Part shown: positions 1-8,714 of the stretch, in pieces
Layout of the letters: every line of letters begins with the position of its first letter
Numbering within the stretch: position 1 is the stretch's first letter
Origin: Chitinophagaceae bacterium
GTDB lineage: Bacteria; Bacteroidota; Bacteroidia; Chitinophagales; Chitinophagaceae
Assembly (NCBI GenBank): GCA_027486835.1
Contig: JAIXOJ010000012.1
Location: 1 to 38,331 of the forward strand
DNA: 38,331 nucleotides
Reading direction: 5' to 3'
Translations under genes and position numbers: made by a program
Notes under the pieces: generated by a model
The model's input: only the letters and a program-made list of their open reading frames with translations
The model's database searches: none
What the model was told of the DNA's origin: nothing

Positions 1-260
1 AGTCTGTACCATTGATACAGGGTCAAAAAAAGTTTTTTCAGGTCTGTACCATTGATACAGGGTCAAAAAAAGATTTTTCAGGTCTGTACCATTGATACAG
101 GGTCAAAAAAAGTTTTTTCAGGTCTGTACCATTGATACAGGGTCAAAAAAAGATTTTTCAGGTCTGTACCCCGGCGACAGACTTAAAAAAAGATTTTTCG
201 GCTCTGTACCTCGGCGACAGACTTAAAATAAGATTTTTCGGCTCTGTACCTCGGCGAAGG
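1..260. repeat. 40-bp tandem repeat array, about 6.5 units
   Basis: Six full units of exactly 40 bp (starting at 1, 41, 81, 121, 161 and 201) and a decayed half unit from 241. Each unit carries an interrupted palindrome, CTGTA-7 nt-TACAG in units 1-4 and CTGT-9 nt-ACAG in units 5-6, followed by an A-run/T-run of the form AAAAAAAG(T/A)TTTTT. Units 1 and 3 have GTTTTTT while 2 and 4 have GATTTTT, so the first four form an 80-bp higher-order repeat. Because 40 is not a multiple of 3 the array is unlikely to be coding; a small open frame at 132-365 crosses it and I do not call it. The array may start before the window. From 261 to 493 I see no gene. Confidence 0.93.
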
Positions 261-493
261 GAATTAAAAAACTTGATTACTGCCCCCCTGAAATACAATT
301 GCTGTGAGCACAAGATAAGTTTAGGTAACCATGTTGTTTTTTGGATGAAATGGATTCGGAATTAAATGTTGGGGGCAGGGAAATTCTTCCACTCGATAGT
401 AATATTAGAAATGGTAAAAAGGGTTAGAGGTAAGGTTTTGAGCCTATCAATTCTAACTGCAACTTTTTATTCCTTAATAAATAATAAGTCTTT

Positions 494-841
494 TCAGTAT
501 TCAACAATCTGCTTTAGGTGATGCGCTAAATGTTTTACATAGTCATTGATTAAAAATTCTATGGTAACAAGATTACTGCCAATCATACATGCACGGATTA
601 AATTAGCAGTAGGTATTTCTCTAATGATGGCAAGCAATTGTTTATTGTAAACTGTCCAGAATGAGATTAATTGCTGTATGTCAAGTTGCTGATAATAGTT
701 GTATTTATTCCAATTATTTTGGTCGTAACTGATCTCAGGATGTTCTTCAAACTGTCCCCTAACAAACCGATGGTGGTTATTGGTAGCACTGTCAATTAAA
801 TGGCCAAGAATTTCTTTTTTACTCCATTTATCCGCAGACAT
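494..841 (-). CDS. DinB-family protein, N-terminally short
   Basis: 115 residues resembling the DinB/YfiT-like four-helix-bundle family: metal-binding proteins of varied, mostly unassigned roles, some acting as thiol-dependent transferases. The typical family core is visible near the N-terminus, where DKWSKKEILGHLIDSA is followed by NNHHRF, and near the C-terminus with the histidine-rich YVKHLAHHLKQI. Histidines at the usual metal-ligand positions are present. Family members are usually around 150-175 residues and have another helix before the DKWS motif; here the upstream frame reads only 12 further codons (no start codon) before a TAG stop. The gene is therefore either N-terminally truncated or starts unusually late. 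It stands alone between a repeat array and a divergently transcribed prohibitin gene. Family assignment is fairly sure; function in this cell is unknown. Confidence 0.7.
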   Translation of the reverse strand: MSADKWSKKEILGHLIDSATNNHHRFVRGQFEEHPEISYDQNNWNKYNYYQQLDIQQLISFWTVYNKQLLAIIREIPTANLIRACMIGSNLVTIEFLINDYVKHLAHHLKQIVEY

Positions 842-1088
842 TTTTGTATTAAAATCAAGGTCATCAACCTTCCATAACTATGGCGGTATGGTGTTGCATA
901 AATAGTCAAGTCACTCTATTGCTTCATGTATCATGGTAAAGAAGTAAAAATAAAATTGGTGTAAAATAAGCTAGATAAATTGTTGTTAGGGTCAAACAAT
1001 GGTAGTAATTAAATGGAATACACCGTGCTATTGATGGATAAGCAAACAGTAATAGTGTATAATTCCATTCCTTCAAATCTGGTTCAAC

Positions 1089-1096
1089 TACCTTTG
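1089..1096 (+). promoter_or_regulatory. candidate Bacteroidota -7 box for the prohibitin gene
   Basis: TACCTTTG matches the Bacteroidota -7 consensus TAnnTTTG and lies 19 nt before the ATG at 1116, implying a 5' leader of roughly 14 nt. No convincing -33 TTTG element is seen at the usual distance. The 842-1088 stretch otherwise holds nothing I can identify. Confidence 0.45.
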
Positions 1097-1115
1097 GTGC
1101 TTAAATTTTTTCACC

Positions 1116-2021
1116 ATGATTATTATTATTTTAGGTGTGATTGTGTTTCTCGCATCATTTTCTTTAAAAAAGTCAAACACACCATTTAGCCAATTTGCGG
1201 GTGGTTTAAGAATTGGGGGGATTGTATTGGTTTTGTTAGGTTTTTTCACTTCTGCTGTCAAGCAAATAAATGCGGGCGAAGTAGGGGTTAAATCGTTGTT
1301 TGGTAAAGTTCAAAACGATGTGTTGCAAAGTGGATTAACCGTTGTAAACCCCTTGATGGAAGTTTACAAACTGGATATTAAAACCCAGAACTACACCATG
1401 AGTGCGGTGCACAATGAGGGGGATAAAGAAGGGGATGATGCTATTCGCGCACTAACCGCCGATGGATTAGAAGTGATAATTGACCTCACTGTTCTATATA
1501 GAGTACTTTCTACAGAAGCTCCCGACATTATTAAACAAACAGGATTGGACTATCGGGAAAAAATCATCCGCCCCATTACTCGTACAAAAATTCGCGACAA
1601 CGCCGTTTACTATACGGCTGTTGATTTGTACAGCAAAAAAAGAGACGAGTTTCAAACCAGAATTTACAAAAGCATCGAAGAAAGTTTAAAGCAGCGTGGT
1701 TTTGTGTTAGAGCAATTGTTGGTACGCAATATTGCTCTACCTGCCATGGTAAAAACCTCCATTGAAGAAAAAATAAAGGCGGAACAAGATGCCCAAAAAA
1801 TGGAGTTTGTATTACAAAAAGAAAAGCAAGAAGCAGAAAGGAAAAGGGTAGAAGCGCAAGGTATTGCGGATTATCAGCGAATTATGAGTGCTGGATTAAC
1901 CGACAAGCAATTGCAATATGAACAAATTCAGGTAATGAAAGGGCTGGTAACATCGCCCAATAGCAAGGTGATTATCATGGGAAATAGTAAAACCCCCGTT
2001 ATATTAAATGGTGACAAATAA
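1116..2021 (+). CDS. prohibitin-family SPFH (band 7) membrane protein
   Basis: 301 residues. Two hydrophobic segments open the protein (residues about 1-16 and 28-48), followed by an SPFH/band 7 domain (about 50-230; GEVGVKSLFGKV, then VIIDLTVLYRV and a long DYREKIIRPITRTKIRD segment) and a charged coiled-coil (about 225-265, rich in E, K, Q, R) ending in a short C-terminal tail. Prohibitin-like proteins assemble into ring or cage oligomers on the membrane and are linked to membrane-domain organisation and to control of membrane proteases; which applies here cannot be read from sequence. The first ATG, just after a TAnnTTTG box, is a natural start. The gene is monocistronic: a strong hairpin terminator follows and the next gene is convergent. 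Confidence 0.92.
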   Translation: MIIIILGVIVFLASFSLKKSNTPFSQFAGGLRIGGIVLVLLGFFTSAVKQINAGEVGVKSLFGKVQNDVLQSGLTVVNPLMEVYKLDIKTQNYTMSAVHNEGDKEGDDAIRALTADGLEVIIDLTVLYRVLSTEAPDIIKQTGLDYREKIIRPITRTKIRDNAVYYTAVDLYSKKRDEFQTRIYKSIEESLKQRGFVLEQLLVRNIALPAMVKTSIEEKIKAEQDAQKMEFVLQKEKQEAERKRVEAQGIADYQRIMSAGLTDKQLQYEQIQVMKGLVTSPNSKVIIMGNSKTPVILNGDK

Positions 2022-2116
2022 TGTTCCTTGAATTGTATAATCATTCAGACCTGATAAAAAGTTAGGTGTTGCTTTCCAACCGAAATGCAAAACCAATAGA
2101 GACAATATTTCATAAC

Positions 2117-2155
2117 AAAGCCCCCAATTGAAGTCAATTGGGGGCTTTGCTTTTT
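2117..2155. terminator. intrinsic terminator after the prohibitin gene, possibly bidirectional
   Basis: A perfect 14-bp stem (AAAGCCCCCAATTG at 2117-2130 with its complement at 2135-2148) and a 4-nt loop, followed on the + strand by GCTTTTT. It lies between two convergent genes; the A-rich left arm gives a weak T-run on the - strand as well. Confidence 0.88.
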
Positions 2156-2219
2156 AGAAAATGAGGAAGAGTTTACACTAAATAAAGATTCCATTTTGTA
2201 GGAAATCTTGTCGTAAGGT

Positions 2220-5200
2220 TTACCGTATTAAAACCACATAACCCTTCTGTGAGAAAATATCTCCAGTGTCGCACTGCGCTTCTATGGTATATAAATAAGT
2301 GCCAACATCCGCATAAGTACCACCATAGTTGCCATCCCATCCTGCTGATTTGTCCCCTACATTAAAATTGCTATTTTGGAAAACAAGCTGACCCCAACGG
2401 TTATAGACTTTGAATTGCTTTACGGTTTTGATTCCTGTTCCAAGTGGATAAAATACATTATTGGCCGTGTTGGAACTTGGGGTAAACCCTGAGGGCAAAA
2501 ACAATCTTTTGGAGCAATTGAGCGTAATAGCAATCTTTTGGCTTACTGAACAGCCATAGGCATTTTTTACCGAAACAGTATAGTTTTTATCAGACCTTGG
2601 ATAAATGGAAGGTTCAGCACAGTTTGTACAACTCAGATAATCGCTCGGTACCCATTCATAGGACACTACATCAGTAGAATTTTTAGTCTTAAACTGAAAG
2701 GTGGTGCCTGTTGGTAATACCAGTATGGAGTCTGCAATAGTTAGGGTTGGATATTGTTTGATGTAAACAGCAATATTGCCTATTTCACTAAAACATCCAT
2801 CTTTCGTGCTAGCAACAAACTGGTAATTGGTTGGGGAAACAATTGGTTGAGCTATTGGGTTACTGCCTTGCCCGGTAAGGGTAGCTAAATCACTGAGCCA
2901 AACATAATTATCTGCGCCAGACACGGGCAACTGAACAGACTTATTCATACATACGAAAGTATCTAAAGGATATACCAATTTCATCTTTGGGGAAATAAAT
3001 ACGGTGGCACTATCTATTGCAAAGCAACCCAAGGCATTCGTTGCTACCACAGTGTATTTGGTAGTGTCTGTAGGTGTAACAATAGGCTTTGATATACTTG
3101 TATCCACTACTATCGGTGACCATTCATACTTCACCGCATTTTCCGCCACCAATTGGATGGATTTGCCTTCACAAATAGTTGTAGCCCTTGGTTGTAGGTT
3201 AATTCTGGGCATTGGGTTAACCGTTAAGTAATGATAAGTGGTGTCGCTGCAAAGGTTGAGTTTTGTAATTAGCATAACCGTGTCTGTCCTGGTAACATCC
3301 TTAGTTGTTTTGAAAAAGACAGGAGGAGGATTTTGAAGCAGAGAAGTGTCCCCATTACCGAATTTCCAATTCCAAGTATTACCGGGGGAGGAGGCAGTAC
3401 TAGCAAAAACCACTGGTTGTCCTTCACAAGCTTTAGTAGGCGCTGCGATGTAGCCTTTCGCAGATAAGTTCACAAGAACTGTATCGGCATAATTGTATTT
3501 ACAACCTTGTTTAGAAGTTACTTGAAGGCTAACAATGTATTTACCCAAACTTCCATAGTAAAAAGAGGCAGTGTCGTTATTGCTGGTATCTATTGGATTG
3601 CCAGTCCCAAAATTCCAATGATATTTAAGTATCTCACCTGTTCTACTAGCAGAGAAACTGTTTACTTTAGGAGTAAAGATTTCCAAACCGTCATTGCAAA
3701 CTGGAAATTTACTAAAAGTGAAACTAGCTTTCAGGGAATCAATAAATATAGGTTTAGGTGCTGCAAAAGGTGGTGGCTTGCACCCCAAAGCATCGGTTAA
3801 AATGACCTGCGGGGTATAAAATCCAGGAACAGAATATTGATGTACCTGAAAGCTATCAGTACTGTTGTTTATAACAGTACCATCGCCAAAATCCCATGCA
3901 TATTTGACTGTGTTTTTTTGAACCGCACTAATCTTTATTTTCTGTGGAATACAACCACTGGAAACATCAGTTATAATATTAGCATAAGGACCAGCGATAG
4001 TTATGTATTTAAATGCAGAATCCTGAAGCTGTTTATTATTATAGGCATACAGTGCTATTTTGAACAAACCTGGCCTAGAATAAATATGGCTTGGTTGCTG
4101 CAAATTGATGATACGTGGTGTTCCATCTCCAAAATCCCACCAAATAGAATCTGCATTAATAGATTGGTTAGTAAGTGTTGCAGTGGCTGGGGGGCAGGTA
4201 TTTACACTACTGTATTTTAGTTTTAAATCAAAAAGTGCAAATACTTTTCTTATAGTAACAAACTTTATTGTAGTGTCTGTACAACCGTTAGCTGGGTTTT
4301 TGGCAATTAATCGTACGGTATCAATCAATGATTTGGGATAATTAATGGTTACATTTTTAGTGGTAAACGATTTTTTGTTGCTACTGAATGTCCAGAGATA
4401 TTGCGAAGTAGGGCTGCCATAATTTATACTCGAATTTAAAAATGTACCACTTGCACCAGTGACGATATACGTAGGAGTCCATGAAAAATCTGCTTTAGGG
4501 CCTGTAAGATTAATAGTATCAGGATGTTGATAGCTGGCATAGCAACCTTCATTGTCAAATACAGTTAGTTTAGAAACGTATCTCGTAGGGAAAGCATATT
4601 GATGACTTACTGATTTACTTATGAAAACTGTATCCGATGTTTTGTCCCCATAATACCAAATCCATTTGGAAAGTGGGATACCATTTGTAGGGGTAGAGCG
4701 ATCGTTAAAAAAGGTGGGAACTTTAAAACAAGTGTCTTTATTGAGGATGGAATAATTTACCAAAGGCCCTTTAATTTTTAGAGGGATATAATTAGTAGTG
4801 TCAAGACATCCAAAAAAGGAAGATTGTGTGATGGCGCGTATGTCGAATTTTCCAGGCGTTAGTCCGCTTAGATAACCCAAACCATTGTAGTACCAATTAG
4901 GGGGTGAATTCAAGTTGCCTATGAATGAAGTTCCATCTCCATACTGCCATTTATAAATGCGATAATAATTGCTGTCCTTATAATTGGCGGGATTGGGAGC
5001 TAAGGTGTTTCTGTCGATGGAAAGTTTGATTGAATCGTTCACACAAATTTCCGATACGTTAGCACTGAGTATCGGTTTTTGGGGAGCAAGAATAATTACA
5101 TAGCTGGTGTCAATCGTTGTACATCCACCATTTGTTGCAGAAAGCTGTAGCACATAAACGCCAGTTTTTGGATAAACATGAAATATTCTTCTTGTTGAAG

Positions 5201-7187
5201 TATCTAAAGGAATTTTTGGTGATCCGTCTCCAAAATCCCAAGTGCCAGAAACAACCATTTTTGATTTTTGTAGTATATAGGCAGTATCCCTTGTTCCTGT
5301 GCATGGGTAATAAATGGAATCAATTAAAGGAAATGGAGGCAACACATAAACGTATTTATTGTAGGTTACGGTGTCAGAACAGCTACCATTTGTGGCTACA
5401 AAGGTGATATCGTAGTAACCAGTATCAAAATAAGCATGTACTGGATTTTGTACAGTAGCATCATTTCGGTTATCACCAAATTGCCAGAACCAACTTGTGG
5501 TTGGCGTAGGTGTTTGATCGAAAAAATATGTTTTTGAATTTCCGCAAATAACCTGTTGCGACACAGAAAAACTGGCTTTTGGTTTGGTAAAAGTTTGGAT
5601 AAACCGTAGCCCAACGGTGTCGGTACAACCATTTAATGTAGTATAGGTTAACTTGACTTCAAAAACCCCTATTTTATTGTAAACATGGTTTGGGGTTGGA
5701 AGGGTAGAGGTAGTTGTAGTATCTCCAAAATCCCATAAATAGTTAGAAAAATTAGCTTTTGGTGTTATGGAAAAATCAACATCTAATCCAATACAACCTG
5801 ATTTATTACTGGTACTGTTGTTAGCGATGGTTTGAATGGTGAATGGTGATTTTTGAATTTGAATTTGTTGGGTAACCGTTGCTCTGCATCCAGTTGCTTG
5901 ATTTAATGCCAAAGTCACATTAAAAAGAGTATCCTTAGTAAAGGTGTATTGAACATTCTTGGTAAAATAATTGGTAGTAGCCCCTTCTATTACCCAAACC
6001 CACCCAGTACTTCCAACTGTAGTATCTCGAAATTCTACTATTGCTTTTCCCCCACACAAAGGGGCATTTATCACATCGAAACCATCTAGATTAACACTTG
6101 GTTGAACAATTATGGGTTTGTCTACAGAGTCAACACAATTACCCCAATAGTTAATTACTACAGCATGATAATTTCCTGTAGCCAGAAAACTGTGAACAGC
6201 ATTTACGCCGAATATGGCACCGGCTGTGTCGCTAAATTGCCAAACGGCAGAATCAGGAGGAGGAAAGCTTGTGTTTTGAAAAGGAATGTAAGTGTTCGTG
6301 CAAAACGTAGTATTGTTGAAAAAATCTGGTTTGAAAGAAGCTACGAACGTGTTTTGGCTGCCATAAGCGGTATCAGTACAACCGTTTTGGTTAGTTACTA
6401 TAAGTTTGTCTTTAAATGTACCACTGTTTAGATAAGTATGTGTTAACCCAATTGGCGAATTATTGATAGTCCCATCACCTAGTTGCCACAAGTATGTAGC
6501 ATTGGATGTGTCTATAGAAATGTTTGTAAAAGTTACGGAGTCCCCAGCTTTACATAAATAGTTTTTATTCTTTGTAAATAACGCTTTTGGTGAACTTAAG
6601 GCATCCACAACACTGTCTTTAATCAATACCGTGCTTTTGCAGCCGAATGAATTTGTAAGAGACAGTTTTACTGTGTATTTGCCTGGGGTTAAATATCGGG
6701 TACTAACATTTTTCAAGGTGTCTCCTCCATTAAAAGTTATTCCATTACCCATATCCCATGAATATGTGCTAATTGTACCATCACCAGCCAATGAGCTGCT
6801 AGAAAAATTAACGCTTAATGGAACGCAACCAAATGTATTAGATAAGATAAAACTAGGTATCGGTTTTTTATACACTATTATACTATCCGTTTTAATGGAT
6901 TGAATTCCCCCATCAGTCACTTTAAGGGTAACTATGTAGGTTTGTTCATTAATATATATAGCCGCAATCGGAGTATTTATATTGTTGTTAGTAGCTGTAT
7001 TGCCATTGCCGAAATCCCATTCATATAAAGCAGAAGAAGATGCATTCAGCGTAGTATTCTTAAAGGAAACATTTAATGGACTACAACCAGCAACGATAGT
7101 CGAACTAAAATTAGCACTCAGCTGGGCATGTCCCTTTAAAAAGCAAAATAGTAGCAAGGTTGTGGTAAACAACTTGAAACAGTTCAT
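2220..7187 (-). CDS. PKD-repeat surface protein with T9SS type B (gliding motility) C-terminal domain
   Basis: 1655 residues from the ATG at 7187; an upstream GTG at 7241 is also in frame, but the chosen start gives a clean signal peptide (MNCFKLFTTTLLLF...KGHA) with cleavage before Gln22. About 15 PKD-type beta-sandwich repeats follow, each recognisable by W-D-F-G-D/N-G-like cores (YEWDFGNG, YLWDFGDT, GTWDFGDG, YAWDFGDG, WNWKFGNG and others), then about three Ig-like units (YEWSPIVV, YVWLSDLA, YEWVPSDYL). The last ~95 residues are a textbook CHU_C/type B sorting domain: LPSGFTPSS, KVYNRWGQLVF, GWDGNYGG, and the terminal KGYVVLIR. Such tails route proteins through the type IX secretion system and leave them attached or released at the surface. 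Likely an adhesin or extracellular scaffold; ligand unknown. Transcribed alone, downstream of the sucAB terminator. Confidence 0.93.
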   Translation of the reverse strand: MNCFKLFTTTLLLFCFLKGHAQLSANFSSTIVAGCSPLNVSFKNTTLNASSSALYEWDFGNGNTATNNNINTPIAAIYINEQTYIVTLKVTDGGIQSIKTDSIIVYKKPIPSFILSNTFGCVPLSVNFSSSSLAGDGTISTYSWDMGNGITFNGGDTLKNVSTRYLTPGKYTVKLSLTNSFGCKSTVLIKDSVVDALSSPKALFTKNKNYLCKAGDSVTFTNISIDTSNATYLWQLGDGTINNSPIGLTHTYLNSGTFKDKLIVTNQNGCTDTAYGSQNTFVASFKPDFFNNTTFCTNTYIPFQNTSFPPPDSAVWQFSDTAGAIFGVNAVHSFLATGNYHAVVINYWGNCVDSVDKPIIVQPSVNLDGFDVINAPLCGGKAIVEFRDTTVGSTGWVWVIEGATTNYFTKNVQYTFTKDTLFNVTLALNQATGCRATVTQQIQIQKSPFTIQTIANNSTSNKSGCIGLDVDFSITPKANFSNYLWDFGDTTTTSTLPTPNHVYNKIGVFEVKLTYTTLNGCTDTVGLRFIQTFTKPKASFSVSQQVICGNSKTYFFDQTPTPTTSWFWQFGDNRNDATVQNPVHAYFDTGYYDITFVATNGSCSDTVTYNKYVYVLPPFPLIDSIYYPCTGTRDTAYILQKSKMVVSGTWDFGDGSPKIPLDTSTRRIFHVYPKTGVYVLQLSATNGGCTTIDTSYVIILAPQKPILSANVSEICVNDSIKLSIDRNTLAPNPANYKDSNYYRIYKWQYGDGTSFIGNLNSPPNWYYNGLGYLSGLTPGKFDIRAITQSSFFGCLDTTNYIPLKIKGPLVNYSILNKDTCFKVPTFFNDRSTPTNGIPLSKWIWYYGDKTSDTVFISKSVSHQYAFPTRYVSKLTVFDNEGCYASYQHPDTINLTGPKADFSWTPTYIVTGASGTFLNSSINYGSPTSQYLWTFSSNKKSFTTKNVTINYPKSLIDTVRLIAKNPANGCTDTTIKFVTIRKVFALFDLKLKYSSVNTCPPATATLTNQSINADSIWWDFGDGTPRIINLQQPSHIYSRPGLFKIALYAYNNKQLQDSAFKYITIAGPYANIITDVSSGCIPQKIKISAVQKNTVKYAWDFGDGTVINNSTDSFQVHQYSVPGFYTPQVILTDALGCKPPPFAAPKPIFIDSLKASFTFSKFPVCNDGLEIFTPKVNSFSASRTGEILKYHWNFGTGNPIDTSNNDTASFYYGSLGKYIVSLQVTSKQGCKYNYADTVLVNLSAKGYIAAPTKACEGQPVVFASTASSPGNTWNWKFGNGDTSLLQNPPPVFFKTTKDVTRTDTVMLITKLNLCSDTTYHYLTVNPMPRINLQPRATTICEGKSIQLVAENAVKYEWSPIVVDTSISKPIVTPTDTTKYTVVATNALGCFAIDSATVFISPKMKLVYPLDTFVCMNKSVQLPVSGADNYVWLSDLATLTGQGSNPIAQPIVSPTNYQFVASTKDGCFSEIGNIAVYIKQYPTLTIADSILVLPTGTTFQFKTKNSTDVVSYEWVPSDYLSCTNCAEPSIYPRSDKNYTVSVKNAYGCSVSQKIAITLNCSKRLFLPSGFTPSSNTANNVFYPLGTGIKTVKQFKVYNRWGQLVFQNSNFNVGDKSAGWDGNYGGTYADVGTYLYTIEAQCDTGDIFSQKGYVVLIR

Positions 7188-7322
7188 GACTAAATGATTT
7201 AGTGTGGATAATGTATGTAGACAAAAGTGAAAATATTGCACTCCGAAGTGGCTAATATAATTTCATTTTAGGTTTGGTTAACAATTTTGTGCTAAAAAAG
7301 GAAAAATTGGATATTATAAAAT

Positions 7323-7357
7323 AAAAAAAGCCACGTATTTTTTACGTGGCTTTTTTT
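7323..7357. terminator. intrinsic terminator after sucB
   Basis: A perfect 15-bp stem (7323-7337 with 7343-7357) made of an A-run, GCCACGTA and its complement, with a five-T loop. The A-run and T-run make it work in either direction; its position 24 nt beyond the sucB stop on the - strand says it ends the sucAB transcript and insulates the PKD gene. Confidence 0.88.
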
Positions 7358-7380
7358 ATTTTATATTTTATTTCATGTAA

Positions 7381-8610
7381 TTAGAGTTCTAACAATGCTT
7401 TTACTGGGTCTTTGCCAAATAATAATTGTTCAGGATTTTCCAATAACTCTTTAACTCTCACTAAGAAACTAACACTTTCTCTTCCATCGATAACTCTGTG
7501 ATCATAGCTCAAAGCTAAATACATCATAGGGCGAATCTCAATTTTTCCATCAATAGCCATCGGACGATCTTGAATTTTATGCATCCCAAGAATAGCACTT
7601 TGAGGAATATTAATGATTGGAGTACTCAACAAGCTTCCAAATACTCCGCCATTTGTAATGGTGAAAGTACCACCTTGTAAATCCTCCGCAGTTAATTTAC
7701 TATCCCTTGCTTTCGTTGCAAGCACCACAACCGCTTTTTCTATCTCAGCCATGCCAAGGCTTTCCACATTGCGTATAACAGGAACAGTCAACCCTCTTGG
7801 TGTACTTACCGCAATGCTAATATCAGCATAGTCATGGTAAACTAACGTATCACCATCAATGTAGGCATTAACCGCAGGCCATTCGCTCAAAGCAATTGAA
7901 GCAGCCTTTCCAAAGAAACTCATGAAACCAAGGTTTACCCCATGTTTTTCTTTGAATTTATCCTTATATTTTTTGCGGGCATCCATAATGTTAGTCATGT
8001 CAACCTCATTAAAAGTGGTAAGCATTGCCGTAGTATTTTTTGCTTCGACAAGTCTTCTGCTAATTGTTTTTCTGAGGTTACTCATTTTTTCAACCCGTAC
8101 GTTTCTACCAAAAAGTACATTGCCTTCAAATGGTTTCTTACCTGGGTTGGATAACGCTTCTAACACATCATTTTTTAAAATTTTCCCCCCAGCACCGGTA
8201 GCAGAAATAGTGGAGGTATCAATTTTCTTATCTGCAATGATGGCATTAGCAACCGGGGTTGCCTTTACTTCTACAGTTGGAGTAGTTGTCGGTGCAGTTA
8301 CAATAGGGGCAACGACTGCTGGTTTTGTATTGGCTTCTTCTTTTATAGTAGAGGTATTTGAAACTGTGGGTTGAACTGCAGTTTCGTCAATCTGGGCTAA
8401 AACTGAACCAATTTCAATGGTGTCACCTTCTTTGGCTAATTGCTTTAATACACCAGCTTTTTCAGCGTTTACTTCAAAGGTTGCCTTTTCACTTTCAAGT
8501 TCAGCAATTACTGCATCCCTTTCAACGTATTCTCCTTCTTTTTTAGTCCACTTCAAAAGTGTTACTTCATTAATCGACTCTCCTACGGTTGGTACTTTAA
8601 TGTCAATCAT
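7381..8610 (-). CDS. sucB: 2-oxoglutarate dehydrogenase E2 (dihydrolipoyllysine-residue succinyltransferase)
   Basis: 409 residues, the usual length for an E2o. Order of domains: lipoyl domain (about 1-77) with the lipoylated Lys42 in ESEKATFEV; a Pro/Ala/Thr/Val-rich flexible linker (about 85-125); a peripheral subunit-binding domain (about 125-160, [19 protein letters not shown]); and the catalytic acyltransferase core (about 175-409) with the HxxxDG active site in DHRVIDGRE, His371 and Asp375. It transfers the succinyl group from lipoyl-lysine to CoA in the TCA cycle. It follows sucA on the same strand with a 104-bp gap, the classical order, and ends at a strong terminator. No E3 (lipoamide dehydrogenase) gene is in the window, so that subunit is presumably supplied from elsewhere. 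Confidence 0.97.
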   Translation of the reverse strand: MIDIKVPTVGESINEVTLLKWTKKEGEYVERDAVIAELESEKATFEVNAEKAGVLKQLAKEGDTIEIGSVLAQIDETAVQPTVSNTSTIKEEANTKPAVVAPIVTAPTTTPTVEVKATPVANAIIADKKIDTSTISATGAGGKILKNDVLEALSNPGKKPFEGNVLFGRNVRVEKMSNLRKTISRRLVEAKNTTAMLTTFNEVDMTNIMDARKKYKDKFKEKHGVNLGFMSFFGKAASIALSEWPAVNAYIDGDTLVYHDYADISIAVSTPRGLTVPVIRNVESLGMAEIEKAVVVLATKARDSKLTAEDLQGGTFTITNGGVFGSLLSTPIINIPQSAILGMHKIQDRPMAIDGKIEIRPMMYLALSYDHRVIDGRESVSFLVRVKELLENPEQLLFGKDPVKALLEL

Positions 8611-8714
8611 AAATTGTTATTTCAATTGTTTAATTGCTTCTAATTAAACAGGTATTAATAATTATTTTTAAAGAGTTGCTATAAGTATAAATTTCTATTT
8701 TCTTTTTTACAGAT

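Noticed and set aside
132-365. 77-codon + strand open frame crossing the 40-bp array
   Set aside because: Its first half is tandem repeat read in shifting frames, with no domain, no promoter and no ribosome-binding support.
7188-7241. GTG start of the PKD protein 18 codons upstream
   Set aside because: It would put extra polar residues before a clean signal peptide; the ATG at 7187 is the better start.
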